Shown: positions 12,836 through 20,951, numbered from the stretch's first letter. The stretch: 21,253 nt of DNA from Flavobacteriaceae bacterium UBA4166 (GCA_002379985.1 DFVG01000048.1:1-21253); one strand, 5' to 3'. Notes: generated from the sequence alone by a model not told the origin. A program made the numbers and translations.

Positions 12836-15040
12836 TTAGTCGTTTAAGTTTACTGCCGTCTCTTCTCCTTCAGGCACGTTAATATCGGTTCCTAACCGCT
12901 GTAAGTAGGCGATTAGGGCGACTACTTCGCGATCGCGCATCTCAATAAATTCTTCGCCATTTTCAGCCGCATAGGTCTTATCGGCTTCATAGGTTTTAGC
13001 GAAGTCGGGATCGGCATATAGGTTCTCCTCGATCTGTGTTCCTTGTTCGCTCATCCATGTTTGTGCGCGCGCTACATCTTCTTCAGTATACGGTACTCCT
13101 AAAGAGATCATGGCCTCCATTTTCTTCTCGGTCATGCTCTTATCCAGCCTATTCCGAATGAGCCACTTGTACGATGGCATGATCGAGCCTGAGGAGGTAC
13201 TCTGCGGATCGTAAAAGTGATTGAGGTGCCAGTTATCGCTGTATTTTTGCCCAATTCTATGCAAGTCGGGTCCGGTTCGCTTACTTCCCCATAAGAAGGG
13301 GTGATCGTACACAAACTCTCCTGCTTTTGAATATTCGCCATAGCGTTCTACCTCGCTTCGGAAGGGGCGTACCATTTGCGAATGGCAGGCGTTACAGCTT
13401 TCACGGATATAGATATCGCGCCCTTCCAGCTCTAGTGGCGTATAGGGTTTCACACTAGAAATTTTTGGAACGTAGTCATCCACTAATAGAGAGGGCATGA
13501 TCTGTACAATCCCACCAATAAGAATCGCAATGGTCGCATACAGCGTTAACTTGACAGGACGTCGTTCTAACCAGGTATGCCATCCTTCTTTCACGGTTCT
13601 TTTCTTTGTGACGCGTTCTAACGGAGCCGCTTCGGCCAGCTCGTCGGTTACCTTACTTCCGGAGCGAGCCGTTTTATAGGCGTTGTACACCCCAATAATT
13701 GCCCCTACAATATAAAGGCTTCCACCAATGGCACGCATCCAATACATGGGGATGATCTCACTAACGGTTTCCAGAAAGTTTCCGTAGACCAAAGTACCAT
13801 CGGGATTGAATTGTTTCCACATGAAGGCTTGTACAAATCCGGCTACGTACATCGGCAGCGCATACATGATGATTCCCAAGGTACCGATCCAAAAATGGAC
13901 GTTCGCTAATTTGGTGGACCACAATTTGGTTTTGAATAACTTCGGAACCAACCAATACACCATTCCGAAGGTGAGGAAGCCATTCCAAGCCAGGGCGCCT
14001 ACGTGTACGTGGGCAATGATCCAATCGGTGAAGTGCGCAATGGCATTTACATTCTTCAAAGACAGCATAGGACCTTCGAAGGTCGCCATCCCGTAGCCGG
14101 TAATCGCGACCACCATAAACTTCAATACGGGGTCAGTGCGCACCTTATCCCAGGCACCACGCAAAGTTAGGAGTCCGTTGATCATCCCACCCCAGGAGGG
14201 AGCAATCAGCATCACGGAAAAAGCAACACCTAAACTTTGTGCCCACCCTGGTAAAGAGGTGTATAACAAGTGGTGTGGCCCTGCCCAGATATAGATAAAG
14301 ATGAGCGACCAAAAGTGGATAATCGACAGCCGGTACGAATAGACCGGTCTATTGGCCGCCTTCGGAACAAAATAGTACATCAACCCTAAAAACGGGGTTG
14401 TTAAGAAGAATGCCACTGCGTTATGCCCGTACCACCATTGCACCAAGGCATCTTGCACTCCGGCATAGGCCGAATAACTTTTTAAGGCACTGATAGGCAA
14501 TTCGATACTATTAACAATATGAAGCACCGCAACCGTCACGAAGGTGGCGATATAAAACCAAATGGCGACATAGAGGTGACGTTGTCTACGCTTTAAGATC
14601 GTACCAATAAGGTTGGCGCCAAAAGCGACCCAAACCAAGGCAATGGCAATATCGAAGGGCCACTCCAGTTCTGCGTATTCTTTGGAGGTTGTGTATCCCA
14701 GCGGAAGTGTGATCGCAGCGCCTAAAATGATAAGCTGCCAACCCCAGAAATTGAAGTTACTTAGCCAGTTTTTCCACATACGCGCTTTCAAGAGGCGCTG
14801 GGTAGAGTAATAGACTCCGGCAAAGATGGCGTTTCCCACAAAAGCGAAGATCACCGCGTTGGTATGAAGCGGACGCAATCGCCCGAAACTCAACCAGGAA
14901 ATCCCATCCGTAAGGTTAGGGAATAAAAACATAAAGGCGAGCAGGAGTCCGACGCTCATCCCTACAATGCCCCAAAATAATGTTGCGATTACGAACTTAC
15001 GAACGATCTTATTGTCGTAGTAAAAAGTGTCTAATTTCAT
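12836..15040 (-). CDS. ccoNO: Fused cbb3 oxidase subunits I and II (CcoN-CcoO)
   Basis: This 734-residue fusion joins the catalytic haem-copper subunit CcoN (about residues 1-480) to the c-type cytochrome subunit CcoO (about 500-734). CcoN landmarks are RPLHTNAVIFAFVGN, QWWYGHNAVAFFLTTP with the copper-ligand His, HHLLYTSLPGWAQ, and IIAHVHVGALAWNG with haem ligands. CcoO has a membrane anchor near residue 495, then CNACH (near residue 550), the family segment QMVRPFRSEVERYGEYS, GPDLHRIG and a distal Met in IMPSYKWL. Fusion of the two genes is known from Bacteroidota. The gene overlaps ccoS by 4 bp and is followed by ccoQ. It is under the FNR-type promoter upstream of ccoS. Confidence 0.96.
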   Translation of the reverse strand: MKLDTFYYDNKIVRKFVIATLFWGIVGMSVGLLLAFMFLFPNLTDGISWLSFGRLRPLHTNAVIFAFVGNAIFAGVYYSTQRLLKARMWKNWLSNFNFWGWQLIILGAAITLPLGYTTSKEYAELEWPFDIAIALVWVAFGANLIGTILKRRQRHLYVAIWFYIATFVTVAVLHIVNSIELPISALKSYSAYAGVQDALVQWWYGHNAVAFFLTTPFLGLMYYFVPKAANRPVYSYRLSIIHFWSLIFIYIWAGPHHLLYTSLPGWAQSLGVAFSVMLIAPSWGGMINGLLTLRGAWDKVRTDPVLKFMVVAITGYGMATFEGPMLSLKNVNAIAHFTDWIIAHVHVGALAWNGFLTFGMVYWLVPKLFKTKLWSTKLANVHFWIGTLGIIMYALPMYVAGFVQAFMWKQFNPDGTLVYGNFLETVSEIIPMYWMRAIGGSLYIVGAIIGVYNAYKTARSGSKVTDELAEAAPLERVTKKRTVKEGWHTWLERRPVKLTLYATIAILIGGIVQIMPSLLVDDYVPKISSVKPYTPLELEGRDIYIRESCNACHSQMVRPFRSEVERYGEYSKAGEFVYDHPFLWGSKRTGPDLHRIGQKYSDNWHLNHFYDPQSTSSGSIMPSYKWLIRNRLDKSMTEKKMEAMISLGVPYTEEDVARAQTWMSEQGTQIEENLYADPDFAKTYEADKTYAAENGEEFIEMRDREVVALIAYLQRLGTDINVPEGEETAVNLND

Positions 15041-15252
15041 AATGATCCTTGTTGTTCTTGAGTTGGTGTTGATTGCTTATTCTTTGTGGTTGCTTCCCTC
15101 GTTCCTTTGACGAGTTCATCATCAAACAGCATCCGCACAGAGGGAGTGTATACATCGTCAAACTGTCCTTTTCGCACCGACAGCACAAAGGCTACGAAAA
15201 AGCCTATGGCAACGATGACACTAATGGTTAAAAGCAGGTAAATAATATTCAT
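15037..15252 (-). CDS. ccoS: cbb3 oxidase maturation protein CcoS
   Basis: This 71-residue protein has one N-terminal membrane helix followed by SVRKGQFDDVYTPSVRMLFDDE. The G-Q-F-D-D motif is the CcoS signature. CcoS is needed to insert cofactors into cbb3 oxidase. It is the first gene of the operon, 21 bases downstream of its -7 box, and overlaps ccoNO by 4 bp. Confidence 0.92.
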   Translation of the reverse strand: MNIIYLLLTISVIVAIGFFVAFVLSVRKGQFDDVYTPSVRMLFDDELVKGTREATTKNKQSTPTQEQQGSL

Positions 15253-15272
15253 ATTGACGTTTTAATACGGTG

Positions 15273-15315
15273 TAAAAGTAGTATGGCCTGATTCCCTAAA
15301 TGATGACTTTTGTCA
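15273..15315 (-). promoter_or_regulatory. FNR-type promoter of the cco operon (site B)
   Basis: The operator is 15304-15315, reading TGACAAAAGTCA on the minus strand with flanks AAC and T as in site A. Exactly 22 bases after that T lies TACTTTTA (15273-15280), a -7 box with one mismatch in its final G. The 77-bp gap between ccoI and ccoS thus holds a separate oxygen-responsive promoter, so the operon does not depend only on read-through from ccoI. Confidence 0.75.
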
Positions 15316-15329
15316 GTTCTCTCATATTT

Positions 15330-17774
15330 TTAGTATGTAACGGTCTCCCCCATTTCGTACTCAGTTTGAATTTTCAATTGACGGCTCAAATAATGCGTGT
15401 ACAGAGTGGTAAAGACCACAATGCTAATGGAACTCAGAGGCATTAAAATAGCGGCAACCACTGGCCTTAACTGTCCGGTAACAGCAAACCCCAATCCTAT
15501 AAGATTGTAAATCAAGGAAAAAACAAAGGCATACTTGATCACCTTTCGGGCCTGTTGTGATAGCCGGATGAATGTCGTTAAATCGGTGAAGCGAGAGGCA
15601 TTTAAAATACCATCACAGGCCGGTGAAAAGACATTGATGTTTTCAGAAATCACGATACCCACATCACTCTGTGCCAGGGCTCCCGCATCATTCAGGCCGT
15701 CCCCAACCATAAGCACTTTTTTTCCGTCCTGCTGCAACCGCTTGATAAACGCTAACTTGTCTTCTGGCTTCTGATTGAATACAAATCGAGTTTTATTCGG
15801 AAGTAGTTGCGATAAATAGGCCTTCTCGCCATCATTATCGCCAGATAGAACCACCAAATTATTGGTCTCAGACAATTCCTGAAACACCGTTTGCACTCCG
15901 GGACGGTACTCATGATTGAAGACATAACATCCTTTATATTCTTGATTGGAACTAACGTGTACCGAAGTGCGGTTGAGCGTTGTGCCTTTTACGTTGCCTC
16001 GAGCATCGTTGGCAACAAAATCGTACCCACCTACTTTGATTTGATTGTATTCCTTGCGACCCGTTAACCCCTTCCCTACTTCTTCTTCAAAAGAATCCAG
16101 CGTGTAGATTTCATTTTCTCGAAGCAGTTCATATAGCGACCGACTCAAGGGGTGATTCGAGGCACGTAAGGTAGCTGTGAGTAACGTTTCCTCTTCCGAA
16201 GTAAGCGCAATTCCCTGATAGGTAATAACTCCTTTTTTATTGGTGGTAAGCGTTCCTGTCTTGTCGAACACCACCGTATCTACCTCGGCCAATTGCTCAA
16301 TAACCGAGCTGTTCTTTGCATATAATTTGTGACGCCCGAAAATTCGGAGCATGTTCCCTAAAGTGAAAGGCGCCGCCAGTGCAATCGCGCAGGGACAGGC
16401 CACAATGAGCACTGCGGTAAACACATTCAGCGCCAAGGAAGGTTGGTAATACCCCCAGAAGGTAGTAGCAATAATCGCGATCGTCAAGAGACTTATCGTA
16501 AAGTGTTTGCTCACCGAATTGGTGATGCCTTTGTAAAAAGTGGCTTGTCCCTTTGCAAATACATCGTTAGACCACAATTGAGTTAAATAACTCTGGTCAA
16601 CCGATTTAATAACCTCCACTTCTATGATGCCCGCCTGTTGTCGCCCTCCTGCATACAAGGTGTCTCCCGACTGTTTCGCAACGGGTTCGGCTTCACCCGT
16701 CACAAAACTATAGTCTATCAAGGCAGTTCCGTTTATCAAGATCCCGTCAACCGGTATCAATTCTTCATTCCGAATTAAAATTCGATCTCCGGGACTTAAT
16801 TCGTTGATAGGCACTTGCGTTTCTTTGGAATCCATAGGTGCTTCCGAAGCGGTTTTGTTCAAACGCGTTACCGCAATGGGGAAATAGGATTTGTAATCGC
16901 GCTCAAAAGACAGATAGGAATAGGTTTTTTGCTGAAAAAATTTGCCAAGCAGTAAGAAAAACACCAAGCCCGATAGGCTATCGAAAAAGCCGGTTCCCCA
17001 ATCCATTGCAATTTCCAGCGTAGAGCGTATAAAAAGCACCAGAATACCCAGTGCTATAGGCACGTCAATATTGAGTAGTTTTGCGCGGAGGCTTTTGAAG
17101 GCCGAAATCAAATAATCCTGGCCCGAATAAAATACCACTGGGATCGAAAAACCAAACATTAACCATCGAAACAAATGTTTGAATCGATCTAGCCAAAAAT
17201 CGTGGACTTCAAAATATTCGGGAAACGACAAAAACATGATATTTCCAAAGGCAAATCCAGCCACCCCTAATTTGTAAATCAAACTTCGGTCGATACGAGC
17301 ATCTTTCTCGGTGGTGTCCTCTAAGGATATATATGGTTCGTAGCCAATCTTGCTCAACAAAACAACGAGGTCGTGCAGAGTTAGTTCGGCAGATCCGTAG
17401 GTAATTCGTGCGGTTTTCTTCGGAAAGTTCACCTGTACGCTCTGCACAGCAGGTTCCAGTTTGTGTAAGTTTTCCAGCACCCAAATACAAGAGCTACAGT
17501 GAATGGAGGGAATGGTAAACGATACCACGTGCCTATCATTCTCATCGAAATCTAACAAGCTCGCTACGATAGACTCGTTTTCGAGAAAATCAAACTTTCC
17601 ATCAAATCGCGAAGGGGAAGTGCCAGGAGCAGACTCAAGATGATAGTAATAAGAAAGGTCGTTTTCACTTAATATATCGTACACCGTTTTGCAACCATGA
17701 CAACAGAAATGCTTGTCTTGCTCTTCAATGATTCCTTCTTTGCACGGGTCTCCGCAATGATAACACGATTTCAT
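15330..17774 (-). CDS. ccoI: Copper-translocating P-type ATPase CcoI/FixI
   Basis: CcoI exports copper across the inner membrane for the binuclear centre of cbb3 oxidase. The 814 residues have a Cys-rich N-terminal metal-binding domain (CYHC at 4-7, CCHGC at 24-28) and a heavy-metal-associated domain with CSSC (C93, C96). They also show the actuator TGEAEPV, the intramembrane CPC (near residue 460), the phosphorylation motif DKTGTLTT (near 503), SNHPLSRS and GDGLNDAGAL (near 692). All catalytic motifs are intact. The N-terminal Cys-rich extension is typical of the FixI group. It has its own FNR-type promoter and lies immediately upstream of the cco operon. Confidence 0.95.
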   Translation of the reverse strand: MKSCYHCGDPCKEGIIEEQDKHFCCHGCKTVYDILSENDLSYYYHLESAPGTSPSRFDGKFDFLENESIVASLLDFDENDRHVVSFTIPSIHCSSCIWVLENLHKLEPAVQSVQVNFPKKTARITYGSAELTLHDLVVLLSKIGYEPYISLEDTTEKDARIDRSLIYKLGVAGFAFGNIMFLSFPEYFEVHDFWLDRFKHLFRWLMFGFSIPVVFYSGQDYLISAFKSLRAKLLNIDVPIALGILVLFIRSTLEIAMDWGTGFFDSLSGLVFFLLLGKFFQQKTYSYLSFERDYKSYFPIAVTRLNKTASEAPMDSKETQVPINELSPGDRILIRNEELIPVDGILINGTALIDYSFVTGEAEPVAKQSGDTLYAGGRQQAGIIEVEVIKSVDQSYLTQLWSNDVFAKGQATFYKGITNSVSKHFTISLLTIAIIATTFWGYYQPSLALNVFTAVLIVACPCAIALAAPFTLGNMLRIFGRHKLYAKNSSVIEQLAEVDTVVFDKTGTLTTNKKGVITYQGIALTSEEETLLTATLRASNHPLSRSLYELLRENEIYTLDSFEEEVGKGLTGRKEYNQIKVGGYDFVANDARGNVKGTTLNRTSVHVSSNQEYKGCYVFNHEYRPGVQTVFQELSETNNLVVLSGDNDGEKAYLSQLLPNKTRFVFNQKPEDKLAFIKRLQQDGKKVLMVGDGLNDAGALAQSDVGIVISENINVFSPACDGILNASRFTDLTTFIRLSQQARKVIKYAFVFSLIYNLIGLGFAVTGQLRPVVAAILMPLSSISIVVFTTLYTHYLSRQLKIQTEYEMGETVTY

Positions 17775-17820
17775 ATATTCTAAAATTCAAAAAGACCATA
17801 GCCGTCTTTTTTTGATAGTA

Positions 17821-17863
17821 CAAAGGTGGAAAAGCCGGAAACTAAAAAAGATGACTTTTGTCA
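17821..17863 (-). promoter_or_regulatory. FNR-type promoter of ccoI (site C)
   Basis: The operator is 17852-17863, TGACAAAAGTCA on the minus strand, with C before and T after. After exactly 22 bases follows CACCTTTG (17821-17828), one base from TACCTTTG. The leader to the ATG at 17774 is about 40 bases. A divergent gene starts at 17936, but the operator orientation and spacing point to ccoI. Confidence 0.75.
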
Positions 17864-17935
17864 GCACCCACAATTTTTAGGAATTTGTTGACACCTTGTT
17901 TACACGGTATTGCGTACCTTCTTTTAAAATTTCTT

Positions 17936-18160
17936 ATGAAACTATCTGCGATTACCTTATTAGGAGTGACCACCGTTCTCCTCATTACTACGGTTTGTTC
18001 TGCGACCGTAGGGCTGCCGTACGCTTGGGTCTTTTTTCTCTGTTGTCTCGGTCAGATTCTTCTGGTGTATACTGTCTATCGCGTGCTACGAGATGGATAT
18101 AAAACCGACAAAACCTTTGACGATTTTTATGAAGATCGCCCTGATCTGGGGAGAAACTGA
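17936..18160 (+). CDS. Small two-helix membrane protein upstream of the fnr-like gene
   Basis: The 74 residues have two membrane helices (about 5-25 and 29-48) and a cytoplasmic tail with YKTDKTFDDFYEDRPDLG. I associate this tail motif with conserved hypothetical proteins of Flavobacteriaceae found near respiration genes, but cannot assign a function. The frame is open from an ATG at 17858, but that lies inside the ccoI operator, so the ATG at 17936 is preferred. The gene sits between ccoI and the regulator gene. TACCTTCT at 17915-17922 is a weak candidate promoter box. Confidence 0.75.
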   Translation: MKLSAITLLGVTTVLLITTVCSATVGLPYAWVFFLCCLGQILLVYTVYRVLRDGYKTDKTFDDFYEDRPDLGRN

Positions 18161-18200
18161 TCCTATCAGCGCCCCACTTTCAAATTCTACAGAAATCCGT

Positions 18201-18208
18201 TAGCTTTG
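18201..18208 (+). promoter_or_regulatory. Putative -7 promoter box of the fnr-like gene
   Basis: TAGCTTTG matches TAnnTTTG, with TTTC at 18178-18181 as a near match to the -33 TTTG at a spacing of 19. It lies 7 bases before the ATG at 18216, so the transcript would have almost no leader. No TGAC-N4-GTCA operator is present at the position used in the other four promoters. Confidence 0.5.
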
Positions 18209-18215
18209 TGATGCA

Positions 18216-18917
18216 ATGGACGAAAAGAATCAATCGCGCTGCGAAAATTGTATTATTCGGCAAATGAACAGTTTTAAGGCCTTGAAAAAAGAGGAGTTAA
18301 AACGCATGTCGGATAGCAAAGAAACCCGACACATCAAAAAAGGGGAATCCATTTTTAGAGAGGGCGAGCGACTGAATGGCGTCTTCTGCGTACGAGATGG
18401 CATATCGAAGCTATCGAAGATGAGTGATAACGGCCGCGATCAAATCGTAAAGATCGCTTCTAAGGGAGAAGTACTGGGACAGCGGTCTGTGATTGCTTCG
18501 GAAACAACCAATTTAAGCGCCAAAGCACTGGAGGATATGGAAGTGTGTTTTATTCCGAAGACACATATCGAAGAAAGCCTTCAAAACAATCCACTCTTTA
18601 CCAATGCGGTTCTAAAAATGATGGCTCAGGAACTCAAATTTGCCGACGATATCATTGTAAATATGGCGCACAAAAGCGTCCGCCAACGTCTTGCCGAAGT
18701 TTTATTATACCTCGATAGCCATTTCGGCGAAGACGAAGACGGATACCTATACCTTCAGTTATCCCGGGCTGACATTGCCGACGTAGTAGGAACGGCTACC
18801 GAATTACTCATACGAACACTTACCAAGTTTAAGAAAGAAGGACTGGTAAGCACTTCCGGAAAGCGCATCAAACTGGAAGACAAGAAGTCGCTTTACAATC
18901 TTTCAGAAGGACTTTAA
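18216..18917 (+). CDS. FNR/CRP-family transcriptional regulator
   Basis: The 233 residues have an N-terminal cysteine pair (C9, C12), a cyclic-nucleotide-type sensor barrel (about 25-130), a dimer helix and a winged helix-turn-helix (about 180-215). C9, C12 and C111 have the same spacing as C20, C23 and C122 of E. coli FNR, but the position equivalent to C29 is Asn18; an extra Cys sits at 58. The recognition helix reads GTATELLIRTLTKF, keeping the Glu and Arg that contact TGA-type half-sites and replacing Ser by Ile between them. This fits an oxygen sensor that binds TGAC-N4-GTCA. Four such sites lie in this window. The gene converges on uspA with a 3-bp gap. Confidence 0.88.
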   Translation: MDEKNQSRCENCIIRQMNSFKALKKEELKRMSDSKETRHIKKGESIFREGERLNGVFCVRDGISKLSKMSDNGRDQIVKIASKGEVLGQRSVIASETTNLSAKALEDMEVCFIPKTHIEESLQNNPLFTNAVLKMMAQELKFADDIIVNMAHKSVRQRLAEVLLYLDSHFGEDEDGYLYLQLSRADIADVVGTATELLIRTLTKFKKEGLVSTSGKRIKLEDKKSLYNLSEGL

Positions 18918-18920
18918 TTC

Positions 18921-19760
18921 CTATAATTTCATGGTAAGCACCGGTTTGTGGGAGTGGTTTGCCACATCTTCGGAAATGCTCCCGCGGAGCAAATGAGACA
19001 AGCCTCTTCGACCATGAGTAGGCACCACTATAACATCTGAATCGATAAGGTCGCTATAGGCGAGTACGCCTTGTTCTACGGTCTTATCGGAAACAACAGA
19101 CACTTGTGAAACCACTTTCGATGGATTTTCATATCCGGCTTCTTCAAAGAAATCATAGAGCAATTTGTCTATTTCTGAACTCGTTTTGAAGTTCCTTCCG
19201 GGAATATTGACATATACCGTTTTCATGGTGGCTTGAAACAGGTCGAAAAATTGCTGCGCTTCCTTATAGACACTCACCGCTTCCGAAGAAAAATCGCTCG
19301 CAAACACACCTAAATCAATATCAAAATCGGCTACAAATTGCTTGATCACCAACACGGGGATTTCAGAGGTTCTGATCACTTTCTCTGTATTCGACCCTAA
19401 AAATAGCTCTTCGACACCACTGGCACCGTGAGAACTCATTACGATCAAGTCGGTTTCAAGTTCCATGGCCAGCGTATTGATTTCTGAAAAATTCCGGTAT
19501 TTTTTTACCATAGACTTCACCTGAATATCCTTTAAATATGACTGGTCTAGCAATTCAGAAAAGCGTTTTTCGGCCAATTTCACGTAGAACACAGAGGCTT
19601 CGGTGGGTAGATCGGTATTCGACGTTAGGAGTCCGCTTTCCAATCCAATCATGTGTACCACCATGATCTGGGCGTTCTTTCTCTTGGCAATGCTCGCGGC
19701 AGCTCTCAAGGCATTCTCAGAATGCGGTGAAAAATCGGTAGGAACTAAAATGGTCTTCAT
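18921..19760 (-). CDS. Two-domain universal stress protein UspA
   Basis: The 279 residues hold two Usp domains (about 1-140 and 148-279). Domain 1 starts MKTILVPTDFSPHSENALRAA, here residues 1-21, and has SSHG-x9-GS near residue 110. Domain 2 has THG-x9-GS near its end, followed by NHSHKPVLTMKL. The HG-x9-GS parts match the nucleotide-binding loop of ATP-binding Usp proteins, although the first Gly of G-x2-G is replaced in both. Tandem Usp proteins are common in Bacteroidota. The FNR-type promoter upstream suggests induction at low oxygen. The gene is convergent with the regulator gene. Confidence 0.92.
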   Translation of the reverse strand: MKTILVPTDFSPHSENALRAAASIAKRKNAQIMVVHMIGLESGLLTSNTDLPTEASVFYVKLAEKRFSELLDQSYLKDIQVKSMVKKYRNFSEINTLAMELETDLIVMSSHGASGVEELFLGSNTEKVIRTSEIPVLVIKQFVADFDIDLGVFASDFSSEAVSVYKEAQQFFDLFQATMKTVYVNIPGRNFKTSSEIDKLLYDFFEEAGYENPSKVVSQVSVVSDKTVEQGVLAYSDLIDSDVIVVPTHGRRGLSHLLRGSISEDVANHSHKPVLTMKL

Positions 19761-19783
19761 AGCGTTGTGATTAAAAGTTATTA

Positions 19784-19826
19784 CGAAGGTAGTGCGAGAC
19801 GCTAAGGAAAAAGATGATTTTTGTCA
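19784..19826 (-). promoter_or_regulatory. FNR-type promoter of uspA (site D)
   Basis: The operator is 19815-19826, TGACAAAAATCA on the minus strand, one base from the other three sites. After the following T come exactly 22 bases and then TACCTTCG (19784-19791), one base from TACCTTTG. The spacing is identical to sites A, B and C. The leader to the ATG at 19760 is about 20 bases. The remaining 19827-19953 shows no gene and no clear promoter for the plus-strand desaturase gene. Confidence 0.75.
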
Positions 19827-19953
19827 GCTGCTCAAATTTGTTTAATTAGCTTTATGTGGCGAGGGTATTGCAAAAAAGAAGAGGAATATATGAAATGTGA
19901 GAGGTAGATACCCGACTATCGATACGGCAATTCAAAACATTCAATGAATACTA

Positions 19954-20829
19954 ATGAATAGGTATGTACATGGCTTTATAGAGGCGTTTATGAACACCCT
20001 GGATTGGACCTGGAACTCAATACTCTTCAATGTTCCCTGGTATACCAATTACTTTTGGGGGTTAATTTTGATCTCCCTCATCATTTGGGGTTTGGAAATT
20101 CTATTTCCCTGGCGGAAGGAGCAGGCGATATTCCGCCAGGATTTTTGGCTGGACGCTTTTTACATGTTTTTTAATTTCTTCCTCTTCGCGATTGCGATTA
20201 GTGGTATTTACAAACTCTTGCAGTTGGGATTTGAAGATTTGGGCATCCAAGAGGATACGTTAGCCCTTTTTGATCCTTCGGAATGGCCTATGTGGTTACA
20301 ATTAGTGGTCTTCTTTATTGTATTAGACTTTGTTCAGTGGTTTACGCATGTATTGCTTCATAAATATTCGTTCTTGTGGAAATATCACAAAGTGCATCAC
20401 AGCGTGAAAGAAATGGGCTTCGCGGCACATTTGCGGTACCACTGGATGGAAAACATTCTCTACAAGCCCTTAAAAACGTTCGGGGTGATGATTTTGTTTG
20501 GCTTTGAGCCGGCACAAGCGTTTATCGTCCACTTTTTAGCCATTACCATTGGACATTTTAATCATGCGAACATTAAAATTACCTGGGGACCGCTCAAATA
20601 CATTTTTAATAATCCTGTCATGCATCTGTACCATCACGCGTATGAGTTACCAAAAGGCACCTATGGTGTCAATTTCGGGATTAGTTTAAGTTTGTGGGAC
20701 TATCTATTTAAGACCCATTATCTTCCGGAAGATAGCGGCACCATTGAATTAGGGTTTCCCGGAGATGAAGACTTTCCAAAAGATTTTGTTCGCCAAAACA
20801 CCTATGGGTTTAAGAAAGGGCAAAAGTAA
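19954..20829 (+). CDS. Sterol desaturase / fatty acid hydroxylase family membrane protein
   Basis: This 291-residue membrane protein has the diiron histidine boxes of the fatty acid hydroxylase superfamily: HVLLH (near residue 133), HKVHH (near 148), a histidine-containing HLRYHW segment and HLYHH (near 232). Several helices precede and separate them. Members hydroxylate or desaturate lipids at the membrane and need oxygen. The substrate here is unknown; carotenoid or fatty acid hydroxylation are possibilities. The start could also be the ATG 12 codons later. The gene is followed by a strong terminator. Confidence 0.88.
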   Translation: MNRYVHGFIEAFMNTLDWTWNSILFNVPWYTNYFWGLILISLIIWGLEILFPWRKEQAIFRQDFWLDAFYMFFNFFLFAIAISGIYKLLQLGFEDLGIQEDTLALFDPSEWPMWLQLVVFFIVLDFVQWFTHVLLHKYSFLWKYHKVHHSVKEMGFAAHLRYHWMENILYKPLKTFGVMILFGFEPAQAFIVHFLAITIGHFNHANIKITWGPLKYIFNNPVMHLYHHAYELPKGTYGVNFGISLSLWDYLFKTHYLPEDSGTIELGFPGDEDFPKDFVRQNTYGFKKGQK

Positions 20830-20854
20830 AAAGACGAAGCGCCAATGTGTAAGG

Positions 20855-20896
20855 CATAAAAAAACTCCTCACTTCTGAGGAGTTTTCTTTGTAGCG
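20855..20896. repeat. Left direct repeat: terminator plus tRNA end
   Basis: This 42-bp segment matches 21212-21253 with one difference (C at 20872 against T at 21229). It contains a bidirectional terminator and the last bases of a tRNA gene on the minus strand. The match reaches the window edge, so the repeat may be longer. Confidence 0.9.
20861..20890. terminator. Bidirectional intrinsic terminator
   Basis: The 11-bp stem AAAACTCCTCA (20861-20871) pairs with TGAGGAGTTTT (20876-20886) around CTTC. The run of A before it and of T after it give U-tracts on both strands. It ends transcription of the desaturase gene on the plus strand and of the nuclease/tRNA-fragment segment on the minus strand. 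Confidence 0.85.
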
Positions 20897-20937
20897 GGGA
20901 CTGGACCTGCCTGCCGGCAGGCAGGCTCGAACCAGTG
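20893..20937 (-). pseudogene. 3' fragment of a tRNA gene interrupted by a palindrome
   Basis: On the minus strand the sequence reads CACTGGTTCGAG, then a 20-bp insert, then TCCAGTCCCCGCTA. With the insert removed it forms a T-arm: stem ACTGG/CCAGT and loop TTCGAGT. The acceptor strand CCCCGCT and discriminator A follow. The anticodon and D-arms are absent, so no tRNA identity can be given. CCA is not encoded. The intact parent gene probably starts just beyond the window at 21249. Confidence 0.75.
20906..20925. repeat. Perfect 20-bp palindrome inserted in the tRNA T-loop
   Basis: CCTGCCTGCC is followed directly by its reverse complement GGCAGGCAGG. It splits the T-loop of the tRNA fragment between TTCGAG and T. 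It looks like a short mobile or repetitive palindrome rather than a protein-binding site. Confidence 0.85.
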
Positions 20938-20951
20938 TCCGCCACGGCGGA
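20938..20951. repeat. Short inverted repeat beside the tRNA fragment
   Basis: TCCGCC and GGCGGA are separated by AC. It replaces the position where the tRNA variable and anticodon regions would continue and lies 14 bp from the end of the nuclease gene. Confidence 0.6.

Noticed and set aside
17858..17935. Upstream start for the small membrane protein
   Set aside because: It would begin inside the ccoI operator, and the added residues do not improve the protein.
18158..18168. TGATCCTATCA as an FNR autoregulatory site
   Set aside because: The half-sites are separated by three bases instead of four, and its distance to the -7 box (38) does not match the 29.5 of the other sites.
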